From assembly GCA_014654705.1 (NCBI GenBank), contig JACVZY010000093.1, positions 1 through 64,000 of the forward strand: DNA of 64,000 nucleotides, given 5' to 3'. Within the stretch, counting starts at the first letter, position 1. The number at the start of each line of letters is the position of its first letter. The stretch comes from Ignavibacteria bacterium (lineage in GTDB: Bacteria > Bacteroidota > Ignavibacteria > Kapaibacteriales > UBA4661). Positions 34,539-44,224 of this stretch are shown piece after piece. Both the position numbers and the translations under genes were made by a program. Under the pieces are notes generated by a model that had not been told where the DNA came from, made no database searches, and worked only from the letters and a program-made list of their open reading frames with translations.

Positions 34539-37166
34539 ATGGTCAAAAACCTTGTCATCGTCGAATCACCCGCAAAAGCGAAAACGATTGAGAAATTTTT
34601 AGGACAAGACTTTATTGTCAAGTCTTGCTTTGGTCATATCCGCGACCTTGTGAAAACCGACGATGCTATTGATGTCAAAAACGGCTTCCGACCTCGGTAC
34701 GAAGTCTCGCCGGATAAACGCGAAGTCGTTAGCAATCTCACAAAACTCGCCGCCGAAGCAGAAACCGTCTGGCTTGCATCGGACGAGGACCGCGAAGGTG
34801 AGGCTATCTCGTGGCACCTTTTTGAAGCCTTAAAGCTCCGTAAGGAAAAGACTAAACGCATAGTTTTTCACGAAATCACGAAGCCTGCCATCTTAAAGGC
34901 AGTCCAGAACCCACGCGGCATTGACGAAGACCTCGTGAATGCCCAGCAGGCACGCCGTGTTCTTGACCGATTGGTAGGATTCGAGCTGTCCCCCGTCCTA
35001 TGGAAAAAAGTCCGTCCATCCTTGTCCGCAGGGCGTGTGCAGTCAGTAGCGGTGCGCCTGATTGTGGAGCGCGAGCGCGAGGTGCAAAATTTCAACGCCA
35101 CATCGCTCTACCGCGTCAATGCTGAGTTTGAACCAGCCGCAGGTGGACGTACCTTCAAAGCAGAACTGCCCAAGCGCTTCGATAAAGCTGATACCGCCGA
35201 AACATTCTTGAACGCTTGCAAAGGCGCTACTTTTAGTATTAAAAACCTTGAAGTAAAACCCGCAAAAAAATCACCCGCAGCACCATTTACCACCTCCACC
35301 TTGCAGCAGGAAGCAAGCCGTAAGCTCGGCTATTCCATAACGCAAACGATGCTTTTGGCGCAGCGCCTCTACGAAGGCGGGCATATTACCTATATGCGTA
35401 CGGACTCGGTGAATCTGTCAGAATTGGCAATTGATGCAGCGCAAGAAGCTATCACCAACGCCTTCGGCGCTCAGTATAGCAATCCACAGAAATACGTTAC
35501 CAAAAACGACTCAGCCCAAGAAGCGCACGAAGCCATTCGCCCTACGGACTTTACACGCCGCGCTATTTCGCCCAACGGCGATGTGGACGCAAATGCAGTG
35601 CGCCTTTATGAACTTATCTGGAAGCGTGCAGTTGCCTCGCAGATGGCAGATGCACAGCTAGAGCGCACCATTGCGACAGTTGCCATTTCGACTGTGCCGG
35701 AAACGCTGACCGCTACGGGCGAGGTCATCAAATTTGACGGATTTTTGAAATTATATCTTGAATCTACCGACGACGAAAGTGATGGCGACGATGAGGGAAT
35801 CCTACCGCCTTTGAAGCAAGGCGAAACGCTGAAATTACGCCAAATGACCGCCACCGAGCGCTTCGGAAAGCCATCGCCGCGATATACCGAGGCGAGTCTG
35901 GTAAAAAAACTGGAAGAACTTGGTATTGGTCGCCCCTCCACCTACGCACCGACAATTTCTACCGTTCAAAAGCGTGGCTATGTGGTCAAAGAAGAGCGTG
36001 AAGGTAAACAACGGTTGGTAACAATTTTCACACTTCAGAATAATGCTGTTACCAAACGCACAGAGACAGAAAACTACGGCGCAGAAAAGAACAAACTCTT
36101 CCCCAGCGATGTAGGAATGCTGGTGACAGACTTTTTGGTCAAACACTTCGACCAAATAATGGACTATAACTTTACCGCAACGGTAGAAAAAGAGTTCGAT
36201 GAAATTGCACGAGGCGAAAAAGTGTGGAACAAGATGATAGAAAATTTCTATATTCCGTTTCATCAAATCGTTGAAAAGACAGTCGAAAGCGCCGAGCGCC
36301 AAAGCGGAGAGCGGCTTCTGGGCAAAGACCCGGAAAGCGGGCGCAACGTCTATACTCGACTTGCTCGTTATGGTCCGGTGGTGCAAATCGGCGACCCCAC
36401 GGATGAAGATAAAAAATATGCGAACCTTCGCTCAGGACAATCGCTGGAAACGATTATGCTGGAAGAGGCATTACGGCTCTTCACCGAGCGCACCGACCGT
36501 TTGCTTGGTACAGACCCCGCCAGCGGCAAAAATGTCTATGTTCGCATGGCACGATACGGTCCGGTGGCACAAATCGGAGAACAAGAAGACGAAGAGAAAA
36601 AATTTGCCAGCCTTCGCGCCGGGCAATCGCTTCAGTCCATTACTCTGGAAGAAGCAATGACGCTTTTCCGCCTGCCACGCATAGTCGGGCAGTTCGAGGG
36701 TAAGGATATGAAAGTGGCGCTGGGACGCTTTGGTCCCTACATTTTGCATGATGACAGTTTTTATTCGCTCACCAAAAACGACGACCCGTACACAATTTCT
36801 ACCGACAGGGCTGTTGAAATTCTCCTTGCTAAACGCAAGGCAGACAGCGACAAAATCATCAAAGAATTTACGCTGGAGACGGGCGCAATTTTGCGGGTTT
36901 TGAAAGACCGTTGGGGGCATTGTTTGGCAATAGGCAAGCAAAAAGTTAAATTGCCGAAAGGTACCGCAGCAGAAGAGCTTACTTTGCAAGACTGTCTGGC
37001 GTTTGCCGGAGATATTAGTCTCGACCCCGAAAAGCCCAAAAAGAAAAAAGCTGCCACTAAGACAACGGCAGCAAAAAAGACATCGAAAGCCGACAGCAAG
37101 AAAACCGGCACCAAAAAGACTACTTCCAATGGTACAGCAAAAAAAACAGCGAAAACAAAATCGTGA
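34539..37166 (+). CDS. topA: DNA topoisomerase I
   Basis: An 875-residue type IA topoisomerase relaxing negative supercoils. TOPRIM motifs are 'IVESPAKAKTIEKFLG' near the start and 'ASDEDREGEAISWHL' near 85-99. The catalytic tyrosine is Y285 in 'HITYMRTDS'. Instead of zinc-finger repeats, the C-terminal part has two tandem topoisomerase C-terminal repeats ('GKDPESGRNVYTRLARYGP' and 'GTDPASGKNVYVRMARYGP') plus a third degenerate one. It ends in a long Lys/Thr/Ala tail (from about residue 830) that probably binds DNA non-specifically. The next gene starts 58 bp later on the same strand. Confidence 0.97.
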   Translation: MVKNLVIVESPAKAKTIEKFLGQDFIVKSCFGHIRDLVKTDDAIDVKNGFRPRYEVSPDKREVVSNLTKLAAEAETVWLASDEDREGEAISWHLFEALKLRKEKTKRIVFHEITKPAILKAVQNPRGIDEDLVNAQQARRVLDRLVGFELSPVLWKKVRPSLSAGRVQSVAVRLIVEREREVQNFNATSLYRVNAEFEPAAGGRTFKAELPKRFDKADTAETFLNACKGATFSIKNLEVKPAKKSPAAPFTTSTLQQEASRKLGYSITQTMLLAQRLYEGGHITYMRTDSVNLSELAIDAAQEAITNAFGAQYSNPQKYVTKNDSAQEAHEAIRPTDFTRRAISPNGDVDANAVRLYELIWKRAVASQMADAQLERTIATVAISTVPETLTATGEVIKFDGFLKLYLESTDDESDGDDEGILPPLKQGETLKLRQMTATERFGKPSPRYTEASLVKKLEELGIGRPSTYAPTISTVQKRGYVVKEEREGKQRLVTIFTLQNNAVTKRTETENYGAEKNKLFPSDVGMLVTDFLVKHFDQIMDYNFTATVEKEFDEIARGEKVWNKMIENFYIPFHQIVEKTVESAERQSGERLLGKDPESGRNVYTRLARYGPVVQIGDPTDEDKKYANLRSGQSLETIMLEEALRLFTERTDRLLGTDPASGKNVYVRMARYGPVAQIGEQEDEEKKFASLRAGQSLQSITLEEAMTLFRLPRIVGQFEGKDMKVALGRFGPYILHDDSFYSLTKNDDPYTISTDRAVEILLAKRKADSDKIIKEFTLETGAILRVLKDRWGHCLAIGKQKVKLPKGTAAEELTLQDCLAFAGDISLDPEKPKKKKAATKTTAAKKTSKADSKKTGTKKTTSNGTAKKTAKTKS

Positions 37167-37174
37167 TAGTTTTG
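37167..37174 (+). promoter_or_regulatory. -7 box candidate before the second receiver-kinase
   Basis: TAGTTTTG, an exact TAnnTTTG match, immediately after the topA stop and 50 bp before the next ATG. No -33 TTG is present at the right distance. Confidence 0.25.
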
Positions 37175-37224
37175 CATTACTCTTGCAACCTCTCTCTTTA
37201 TTCATGCTTGACTAAAGCAATGTT

Positions 37225-38373
37225 ATGAAAAAGATTCTCGTTATAGACGATACAGATTTTATCCGCGAGGACATTGCTACGACGCTTCAGTTCGAGGGTT
37301 ATGAGACCATGACCGCCGAAGACGGTCTGGCGGGCATTGAGATGGCAAAGTCCGAACGCCCCGACCTAATTTTGTGCGACGTATCAATGCCTCGCATGGA
37401 TGGATTCGGTGCATTGGAGCAAATACGCAAAACTGACGGCATACGCACTGTGCCATTTATTTTCCTCACTGCTAAGGCTGAAAAAGCCGATATGCGCCGA
37501 GGCATGGAGTTGGGTGCCAATGACTACCTGACAAAGCCTTTTACAACCGATGAACTTATCAATGCCGTTAATACTCAATTTGCGAAAGAAGAAGATATTA
37601 AAGAGAAAATTGGGCGAGAAGTCGGCATTATGGTTGATAAGCTGGGGGCAAACATTAGTTATGCTTTACCCCACGAATTTCGCACACCACTCACCGGCAT
37701 CATCTCTTCGACGGATATGATTGATATGCTTGCAAACGATGCCAAGAACGGTCGAGGAGTGGATTATACCGAACTGGAAAGTATCGCACATGACATTCGT
37801 ATTTCTGCCGAACGCCTCCGCCACTTGACCGAAAATTTTCTGGTTTTCACGCAACTTCAAAGTATTGCATCCAAGCCCAACGACATTGCGCTCTTGCGTA
37901 AACTTATGACCGAAGGCGGTATCCTCGGTATGGTAGAAGATATTTTCAATATGCAAGCGACTGACCTTGAGCGTACAAGCGACCTTGTTATTTCGGTTGA
38001 AGATTCCGAAATTTCGATGGACAGCAAGGATGTGTACAAAATTATTCAAGAAGTCGCCAGCAATGCCTTGAAATTCTCGAAGCCCGGCTCACCGATTACC
38101 GTTAGTGGTAGAGTAGATGGCTCGACATACCACCTTGTTGTCAACGATAAAGGCTGTGGCATTAAAGAAACCGACATCCCCAATCTTGGAGTACCATTTT
38201 TCCAATCTGACCGTTTGAGCAACGAGCAGCAAGGAGCGGGCTTAGGCATGGCAATCGTCAAAAAACTGCTTGAAATCTATAACGGTACCATCACCATTCA
38301 GAGCGTCCTGAATCAGGAAACAACCGTTATCGTCAGTATTCCAACCGCTACTCCACTATCCGAGCGCCTTTGA
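37225..38373 (+). CDS. Soluble receiver-histidine kinase hybrid
   Basis: A 382-residue cytoplasmic protein with an N-terminal receiver domain (about 1-120, phosphoacceptor Asp in 'PDLILCDVSMPRMDG', Lys in 'YLTKPF'), a short linker, and HisKA with the phosphorylated His in 'YALPHEFRTPLTGI' near residue 150. The HATPase domain has 'IIQEVASNALKFS', 'DKGCGI' and 'GAGLGMAIVKKL'. It matches the 9138-10352 protein in layout. It has no sensor, membrane or DNA-binding part, so its input is probably phosphate from another kinase. It follows topA by 58 bp, but a functional link is unlikely. Confidence 0.92.
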   Translation: MKKILVIDDTDFIREDIATTLQFEGYETMTAEDGLAGIEMAKSERPDLILCDVSMPRMDGFGALEQIRKTDGIRTVPFIFLTAKAEKADMRRGMELGANDYLTKPFTTDELINAVNTQFAKEEDIKEKIGREVGIMVDKLGANISYALPHEFRTPLTGIISSTDMIDMLANDAKNGRGVDYTELESIAHDIRISAERLRHLTENFLVFTQLQSIASKPNDIALLRKLMTEGGILGMVEDIFNMQATDLERTSDLVISVEDSEISMDSKDVYKIIQEVASNALKFSKPGSPITVSGRVDGSTYHLVVNDKGCGIKETDIPNLGVPFFQSDRLSNEQQGAGLGMAIVKKLLEIYNGTITIQSVLNQETTVIVSIPTATPLSERL

Positions 38374-38482
38374 AGATAATATTGAGTTTTTGAGTGCTTT
38401 GTTTTGAATAAACATCAAAAGATTTGAAACGGCTTCCCCCCAACTTACCATTCAAAAACCCAACACCCCACATTCTCCCTTT

Positions 38483-39853
38483 ATGTTTTCAAAACTACAA
38501 CGTATTCATTTCGTCGGTATCGGCGGTATAGGAATGAGCGGCATTGCGGAAATTCTGCTTGACCAAGGCTTTACCGTGAGCGGCTCTGATTTGCAAAAGT
38601 CCGAGGTGACAAATCACCTCGCTTCACTGGGCGCAACAATTTTTGAGGGACACCGCACAGAAAATATCGAAGGTGCGGAAGCTGTGGTGTACTCCAGTGC
38701 TGTACGAATCAATGAAAACCCTGAAACGGTTGAAGCTCAACGTCGCAAAATCCCCATCATTCGCCGCGCTGAAATGCTCGCCGAAGTTACCCGTCTCAAA
38801 TACTGCCTCGCTATTGCCGGGACGCACGGCAAAACCACAACGACGTCTATGTGCGGCTTGATTCTGATGAAAGGCGGCATTGACCCAACGGTGATTGTGG
38901 GTGGCAAACTGAGCGGCTTGGGCGGCACAAACGCCCGCTTGGGTCGCGGTGACTGGACGGTAGTGGAAGCAGACGAATACGACCGTTCTTTTTTGCAGCT
39001 TTTGCCCACGATAGCCGTGATTACAAATGTAGAAGCAGAGCACCTAGACATTTATGCCGATTTTGACGACATCAAGCGTACGTTTGCTCAATTTGCCAAC
39101 AAAACCCCATTTTACGGGCTGGTGGCAGTATGCCTAGACAATCCGGGCGTGATGGAAGTGCTGCCCACAATCAACAAAAAAGTCATCACCTACGGACTTT
39201 CGCCTCAGTGCGATGTTCGCGCTGTCAATGTCTCACACCATGAGCGTTCATCGGACTTTACACTTCAGCAACACGGTAAAGACTTAGGGCAAATTCGCGT
39301 CAATATTCCGGGCTTGCACAACGTCCGTAATGCCCTTGGCGCTATCACTGTCGCACTTGAACTTGGTGTGAGTGTGGATGATATTCGCAGCGCTCTCGAA
39401 GGCTTTGCGGGCGTGTACCGTCGGTTTGAAATCAAGGGCGAAAAGAATGGTGTAATGGTCATTGACGACTACGCGCACCATCCCTCCGAAGTAAGCGCCA
39501 CACTGGAAGCTGCCCGCAAGGGCTGGAAACGACGCATTATCTGCGTTTTCCAACCCCATACCTTCACTCGAACACGCGATTTCTGCGCGGACTTCGGCAA
39601 AGCCTTTGGCGATGCCGACCACCTCATTGTTACCGACGTATATCCCGCTCGCGAAGCACCTATTGAGGGCATTACGGGCGAAATCATCGCTAATGCAGCC
39701 ACGCAATTCGGGCACCGCCACGTTCAGTACATTCCGAATAAACAAGACGTTCCCGCCACGCTCCGAAGCATAATGCGCGAAGGCGATATTGTGATGACAC
39801 TCGGTGCAGGGGATATTTGGAAGTACGGGAATGAATTTTTAAGCGGGTTGTAA
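38483..39853 (+). CDS. murC: UDP-N-acetylmuramate--L-alanine ligase
   Basis: A 456-residue Mur ligase that adds the first amino acid of the peptidoglycan stem. The N-terminal 'HFVGIGGIGMSGIAEIL' binds the UDP sugar, the P-loop is 'AGTHGKTTTTSM', and 'VVEADEYDRSFL' and 'DDYAHHPSEV' are further Mur-ligase motifs. The length is normal. The gene is isolated from a division/cell-wall cluster; murF is 10 kb away. The ATG at 38483 precedes the sugar-binding motif by a typical distance. Confidence 0.97.
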   Translation: MFSKLQRIHFVGIGGIGMSGIAEILLDQGFTVSGSDLQKSEVTNHLASLGATIFEGHRTENIEGAEAVVYSSAVRINENPETVEAQRRKIPIIRRAEMLAEVTRLKYCLAIAGTHGKTTTTSMCGLILMKGGIDPTVIVGGKLSGLGGTNARLGRGDWTVVEADEYDRSFLQLLPTIAVITNVEAEHLDIYADFDDIKRTFAQFANKTPFYGLVAVCLDNPGVMEVLPTINKKVITYGLSPQCDVRAVNVSHHERSSDFTLQQHGKDLGQIRVNIPGLHNVRNALGAITVALELGVSVDDIRSALEGFAGVYRRFEIKGEKNGVMVIDDYAHHPSEVSATLEAARKGWKRRIICVFQPHTFTRTRDFCADFGKAFGDADHLIVTDVYPAREAPIEGITGEIIANAATQFGHRHVQYIPNKQDVPATLRSIMREGDIVMTLGAGDIWKYGNEFLSGL

Positions 39854-39911
39854 TCGGATTATTTTGAAGAACGTCTTGTAAATAAAACTTTAGCTACTCA
39901 ACATTTTTGCT

Positions 39912-40109
39912 ATGAACCGCTACGAAGAACTCCAAGCGCTCATTCGCACCTTTGAAAAGGACTTTACAAAGTTTTACGACAAAGGCAATAAAGAAGCCGG
40001 CATCCGTCTAAGAAAACAAATGCAGACGCTCCGCGCTTTTGCCAAAACCGTGCGCGATGAGGTGCAAGAAAAGAATAATCCCTCAACAAGCATAGATGCA
40101 GGAAAATAA
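39912..40109 (+). CDS. Histone H1-like (Hc1-type) basic protein
   Basis: A 65-residue protein matching the short Hc1-like family of Bacteroidota: '[37 protein letters not shown]' (broken here as '[17 protein letters not shown]' and '[20 protein letters not shown]'). These proteins are thought to be nucleoid-associated. It is all-helical in appearance. It sits 58 bp after murC and overlaps nothing real; asnS begins 64 bp later. Confidence 0.85.
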   Translation: MNRYEELQALIRTFEKDFTKFYDKGNKEAGIRLRKQMQTLRAFAKTVRDEVQEKNNPSTSIDAGK

Positions 40110-40173
40110 AAATCTGCTTTGTGCGGCACAATTACTCATGTTTACCACAGTTCGTTTTATTATTTCAATCATT

Positions 40174-41526
40174 ATGGCATCAGCATATCAATCCTACCAA
40201 ACTATTGAACGGCTTCAAGAAGCAATCGGTCAAGAAGTAACGCTCAACGGTTGGGTCTATGACACCACTGGCAAAGGAAAGCTCCAATTTATCAAGCTCC
40301 GCGACGGCTCTGGCATCGCACAATGCGTCGTCTTCAAGCCCAATGTGGCGGAAGAAGTCTTCGAGGCAGCAAAATCTCTCACGCAAGAAAGCTCTGTGCG
40401 CATCACCGGTACAGTTCGTGCCGAAGAACGCGCTCCGGGTGGCGTGGAAGTGGATGTGAAAGAAATTAAAATCTGGCAAATTGCGAAAGATTACCCCATC
40501 ACGCCTAAAGAACACGGCGACGCATTCCTCATGGAAAACCGCCACCTGTGGCTGCGCTCCACTCGCCAACACGCTATTATGCGGGTGCGGGCAACGATTG
40601 TGAAAGCAATACGCGATTTCTTCGACGGCAATGGCTTTACGCTCATGGACTCTCCCATCCTCACACCGGCGGCTTGCGAAGGCACTTCTACACTTTTTGA
40701 AACAGAGTATTTCGATTTGGGCAAAGCATATTTGTCGCAGTCCGGTCAGCTTTACGGCGAAGCCTCCGCAATGGCGCAGGGCAAAATCTATACCTTTGGT
40801 CCTACTTTCCGCGCTGAAAAATCCAAGACGCGCCGCCACTTGACGGAATTTTGGATGGTCGAGCCAGAAGCCGCATTCTTCGAGCTTGCCGATGATATGG
40901 ACTTGGCAGAAGATTTCGTTGAATATATCGTGCAGACTGTCTTGAAGCACCGTCAGCAAGAGCTTGCTACTTTGGGACGCGACATTACCAAATTGGAAAA
41001 AGTACGCCGCCCTTTCCATCGTATGTCCTATACCGAAGCCGTAGAATGGCTGAACAAAAACAACGTCAAGCTCAACAAAAAACAGCCAGACGGAACGGAA
41101 ATACAAGTAGATTTCCCGTGGGGCGAGGATTTTGGCGCTCCACAAGAAGAAGTACTTATGCAGCAGTTTGAGAAGCCGTGCATTGTACATCGCTATCCAA
41201 CGGAGGTAAAAGCGTTCTATATGAAACGCGACCCCGACAATCCGAAAGTAGCGCTTGCGATGGATATGCTTGCTCCTGAAGGTGCAGGTGAGATTATAGG
41301 CGGCTCGCAGCGTGAGGACGATTTCGATGCGCTCAAAGAGCGTATTTTGTCGCATGATTTACCTCTGGAGTCCTTCGAGTGGTACTTGGATTTACGTCGT
41401 TACGGCAGTGTGCCGCACAGCGGCTTCGGCTTGGGGCTGGAACGCACGGTGAAATGGATAACGGGCGCAGAACACATACGCGAAACCAACCCGTATCCGC
41501 GCATGATTTATCGGATTCAACCGTAA
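40174..41526 (+). CDS. asnS: Asparaginyl-tRNA synthetase
   Basis: A 450-residue class IIb synthetase. The N-terminal OB-fold anticodon domain ('[23 protein letters not shown]', spread over about 20-45) leads to the catalytic domain. Motif 2 is '[25 protein letters not shown]' (quoted in part: '[17 protein letters not shown]') and motif 3 '[15 protein letters not shown]'. The '[16 protein letters not shown]' segment and the overall length indicate AsnRS rather than AspRS. Direct charging of Asn-tRNA is therefore expected. The ATG at 40174 is preferred because the 26 extra residues of the longer frame look non-coding. A strong terminator follows. Confidence 0.96.
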   Translation: MASAYQSYQTIERLQEAIGQEVTLNGWVYDTTGKGKLQFIKLRDGSGIAQCVVFKPNVAEEVFEAAKSLTQESSVRITGTVRAEERAPGGVEVDVKEIKIWQIAKDYPITPKEHGDAFLMENRHLWLRSTRQHAIMRVRATIVKAIRDFFDGNGFTLMDSPILTPAACEGTSTLFETEYFDLGKAYLSQSGQLYGEASAMAQGKIYTFGPTFRAEKSKTRRHLTEFWMVEPEAAFFELADDMDLAEDFVEYIVQTVLKHRQQELATLGRDITKLEKVRRPFHRMSYTEAVEWLNKNNVKLNKKQPDGTEIQVDFPWGEDFGAPQEEVLMQQFEKPCIVHRYPTEVKAFYMKRDPDNPKVALAMDMLAPEGAGEIIGGSQREDDFDALKERILSHDLPLESFEWYLDLRRYGSVPHSGFGLGLERTVKWITGAEHIRETNPYPRMIYRIQP

Positions 41527-41563
41527 ACCGAAGACGTTGTCCGACCTTGAACATCATTGTACG

Positions 41564-41604
41564 CAAAAGCGTCAATACCCGAATGGTATTGACGCTTTTG
41601 TTTT
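41564..41604 (+). terminator. Terminator of asnS
   Basis: CAAAAGCGTCAATACC (41564-41579) pairs over 16 bp with GGTATTGACGCTTTTG (41585-41600), loop of 5, followed by TTTT. The A-rich left arm also makes it usable from the minus strand. Confidence 0.9.
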
Positions 41605-41723
41605 ACATTCGAGTTCCAATTAGTGTCCGCGTTCGCAAAGGGTTGCTACTTAAATAAATGACTTATATGTTTGTTTTGCACAAGAAACTTAGAAAGGTAG
41701 CGCATTCTTCCAGTGTAGTGATA

Positions 41724-42083
41724 TTACCCCTCAACTCGAAACTCAGGATTTTCGATAATTCCCAGCACATTCCCAAACGGGTCGCGCACAGTTGCCACCC
41801 AAATTTCACCACCGACACCAGTTGGCTCCGAGTGTGCCGTCGCACCACAGGCAAGCAAATGTGCGTATGCAATATCAATATCCTCCACCCCCCAATACAC
41901 TAACGTTGAACCGTCCGCATATTCCGCGTCCGGTATCAGCCCTAATTCATACCCACCGATATTGAACCCCACATAAAACGGCTCATCGAAGTACGGTGTT
42001 TTTCCAAAAGCGGTGGTGTACCACGCCTTTGCTGCCGCAAGGTCTGGCGCAGCATAACCGACAGTACGAAGCCCCAAGAACAT
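41724..42083 (-). CDS. VOC-family (glyoxalase/bleomycin-resistance fold) protein
   Basis: A 119-residue vicinal oxygen chelate protein: 'LRTVGYAAPDLAAAKAWYTTAFG' (in parts) and 'VATVRDPFGNVLGIIENP' are the paired beta-alpha-beta halves. Conserved glyoxalase metal ligands are not obvious, so an enzymatic role is not assigned. The ATG at 42083 is chosen; a longer start would add a hydrophobic non-family segment. It is divergent from the DsbA-like gene. Confidence 0.85.
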   Translation of the reverse strand: MFLGLRTVGYAAPDLAAAKAWYTTAFGKTPYFDEPFYVGFNIGGYELGLIPDAEYADGSTLVYWGVEDIDIAYAHLLACGATAHSEPTGVGGEIWVATVRDPFGNVLGIIENPEFRVEG

Positions 42084-42149
42084 AAAAATTACCTTAATAG
42101 CTGAAGAAAATATAGCTCCACAAATGGAAGCGGAAAAAGAAAAATTATG

Positions 42150-42157
42150 TAGTTTTG
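42150..42157 (+). promoter_or_regulatory. -7 box candidate for the FrnE-like gene
   Basis: TAGTTTTG matches TAnnTTTG exactly, 58 bp before the ATG. No TTG lies 20 bp upstream. Confidence 0.3.
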
Positions 42158-42214
42158 TACGAATGACCAACAAGAAATCGCAATGACGAAAACTTCACCA
42201 ACCCATCACCACCC

Positions 42215-42922
42215 ATGCACGTAGAAATCTGGTCGGATGTACTATGTCCCTTCTGCTACATCGGCAAGCGCCGATTTGAAGCTGCTCTCGCACAATTTCC
42301 CCACAAAAACGCTATCACAGTAACATGGAAAAGTTTCCAGCTTGACCCCCACACAAAAGCAGGCGATTACCCCAATTACGCACAAATGCTTGCTTCCAAG
42401 AAAGGCTTGCACCCTGAGCAAGCGCGGCAAATGCTTAACGGCGTAACGGCAATGGCGCGTGAGGCGGGCTTGGAATATCACTTTGAAAAGGCAGTCGTAG
42501 CAAATTCCTACGACGCACACCGTTTTTCGCACTTGGCACACACACACGGCTTGCAGGATGCGGCAGAAGAAGCGCTTTTTGCGGCACATTTCGTGCACGG
42601 CAACGACATTTCTGATACGCAAACATTGGTTCAAATCGGCACGGATATTGGCTTGAATGCAGATGAAGTAACGGGAGTGCTGCAAGGCATAGAATACGCC
42701 GACATGGTGAAAGCAGATATTCAAGAAGCGGCGGAAATAGGCGTTCAAGGTGTACCATTTTTCGTATTCAACAGACGTTATGCCGTTTCAGGCGCACAAG
42801 AGAGCAGCATTTTTCTGGAAGTTCTCACGAAATCATTCGCCGAATGGCAACAAGAGCATGCGCCCGCCACGCTGCAAACGCTGAACGGGCAAGTCTGCAC
42901 ACCCGAAGGCGAGTGCGTGTAG
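42215..42922 (+). CDS. DsbA-family oxidoreductase, FrnE-like
   Basis: A 235-residue thioredoxin-fold protein of the FrnE subgroup. The active site is C11-P-F-C14 in 'SDVLCPFCYIGKRRFE', the helical insertion covers about 60-160, and the cis-proline motif is 'GVQGVPFFVFN'. There is no signal peptide, so it acts in the cytoplasm, probably as a stress-related disulphide isomerase or oxidoreductase. The C-terminus carries an extra Cys pair ('VCTPEGEC') typical of FrnE proteins. It is convergent with the methyltransferase gene. Confidence 0.92.
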   Translation: MHVEIWSDVLCPFCYIGKRRFEAALAQFPHKNAITVTWKSFQLDPHTKAGDYPNYAQMLASKKGLHPEQARQMLNGVTAMAREAGLEYHFEKAVVANSYDAHRFSHLAHTHGLQDAAEEALFAAHFVHGNDISDTQTLVQIGTDIGLNADEVTGVLQGIEYADMVKADIQEAAEIGVQGVPFFVFNRRYAVSGAQESSIFLEVLTKSFAEWQQEHAPATLQTLNGQVCTPEGECV

Positions 42923-42955
42923 CGCTCTTTCAAACGTTTTCTCAAAAGACCTTTC

Positions 42956-44206
42956 TCAATCGCCACTGCGCCGCGCTAGTATCGCCCAGTGGCGATTTCC
43001 TTTTCGTGTGCAGACCACAACTCCTGTCTTGCCACCGCTTGGCAGTTTGAGTTTCTTACGAACCTCTTCCGGCATTTCGGGAAAACCTCGTTTTTTTATT
43101 TCTGTGCCGTTGCCCCATCCGTAAGCGCTGAGGCGCTCTTTCAGCCGCCCATAGTGAAAGGGTAGCGCCTCAATGATTTCAAACCGCCCGTACCATGCGC
43201 TTTGTGGTGGCTTGCAGGGTGCAATACCATAGGCAATCTGCTCATCGAACAGCATCCAGTCTCGTTCCGCAAAAAAAGTCGCCAGATGCCCCGTGCGAAT
43301 AAGTGCCCCGTGCGGCTCAAGCAAAAACTTCCCGGCAAGCAAGGTTTCGTCGCCATTCCAGAGTTTGGCTGTTGCAGGTTTTTCCGGTGGTTTCCACTGT
43401 TCGGACATTCCATCGTCGTTGCATAGCGTTGCCGTTCCATCACGCAGTACTCCCTCTTCTAAGCCGCACCACAAGACCTGTTCACGGCATTCATCCTCGA
43501 AGCCGACCCACTCGCGCCGCCAATCGCCCGCCAGATGATGCGCCTCGCAGTTCACTCCGGGAGCAATTTTAATACCGCGCACACCGCGCACTGGAATACT
43601 TTGCAGCCATTGTAGCGAAGGTGCATACTCATCGGGGGATTGAATACGCCGCCCATGCGCGTCTCGCCGTGAAGGATCTGACCAAAAACCATCGAAAGTG
43701 CTCATATCCAAACGCTTGCAAACATCCTCCGCACAACCACACTCTACTTCCACATTTGTGATGCCTTGCTCCGCTAGATTGTGCCGCGCCATTTCCGCAA
43801 GGCGCTCATCGGCTTCAATCGTCGTAACTCGCCCAGCTGCGTGCGCCAGCGCTGCGGTATCAAACCCCGCACCGGAACAAATCTCCAGCACATGTCGGCA
43901 GTTCCCAAAGCGTTCTGCATGGTGCTTGGCGATAACGGGAGACGTTGCTTGCTCTAAGGACTGCCGTGTGAAAAAGCCGCCTCGAGTCCACTCACCAAAT
44001 ACCAATGCTTTTTGCCGCGAAAGAATGATTTCAAGCGCATCCGAAGCCACGTCGGGCAGGCATGAGGTCGCCTTGCGAAGAAGCATAGTTGCACGAAAAG
44101 TGTCATTGTTGGTCGTTTGTAAAAATTCTTGTGTTTGCCGCAAAACCACATCGCCTTCTTCTGAAAGCCAGTATGTGAGCGGATTGTACGCTTTTTTGTT
44201 CTTCAT
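42956..44206 (-). CDS. SAM-dependent methyltransferase with THUMP-like domain
   Basis: A 416-residue protein of the Bacteroidota PG1098/THUMP-like family. Motif I of the Rossmann methyltransferase fold is 'VLEICSGAGFDTAALA', followed by acidic 'TIEADERL'. The active-site-like 'FWSDPSRRDAHGRR' follows. The C-terminal part (about 300-415) fits a THUMP-like RNA-binding domain. An N-terminal helical region (1-100) is typical. The substrate is probably RNA, but the modified base is not known. The start has only modest support: the ATG at 44206 lies 18 bp after the glycosyltransferase stop on the same strand, suggesting an operon. Confidence 0.85.
   Translation of the reverse strand: MKNKKAYNPLTYWLSEEGDVVLRQTQEFLQTTNNDTFRATMLLRKATSCLPDVASDALEIILSRQKALVFGEWTRGGFFTRQSLEQATSPVIAKHHAERFGNCRHVLEICSGAGFDTAALAHAAGRVTTIEADERLAEMARHNLAEQGITNVEVECGCAEDVCKRLDMSTFDGFWSDPSRRDAHGRRIQSPDEYAPSLQWLQSIPVRGVRGIKIAPGVNCEAHHLAGDWRREWVGFEDECREQVLWCGLEEGVLRDGTATLCNDDGMSEQWKPPEKPATAKLWNGDETLLAGKFLLEPHGALIRTGHLATFFAERDWMLFDEQIAYGIAPCKPPQSAWYGRFEIIEALPFHYGRLKERLSAYGWGNGTEIKKRGFPEMPEEVRKKLKLPSGGKTGVVVCTRKGNRHWAILARRSGD
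42958..43006 (+). terminator. Hairpin after the FrnE-like gene, overlapping the convergent gene
   Basis: AATCGCCACTG (42958-42968) pairs with CAGTGGCGATT (42987-42997), followed by a T-rich TTCCTTTTC. It lies inside the last codons of the convergent methyltransferase gene. Confidence 0.4.
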
Positions 44207-44224
44207 CCATTATCCTTAAATTCA

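Noticed and set aside
40180-41355. 391-codon open frame antisense to asnS
   Set aside because: It lies within a well-supported asparaginyl-tRNA synthetase gene and has no ribosome site or family match.
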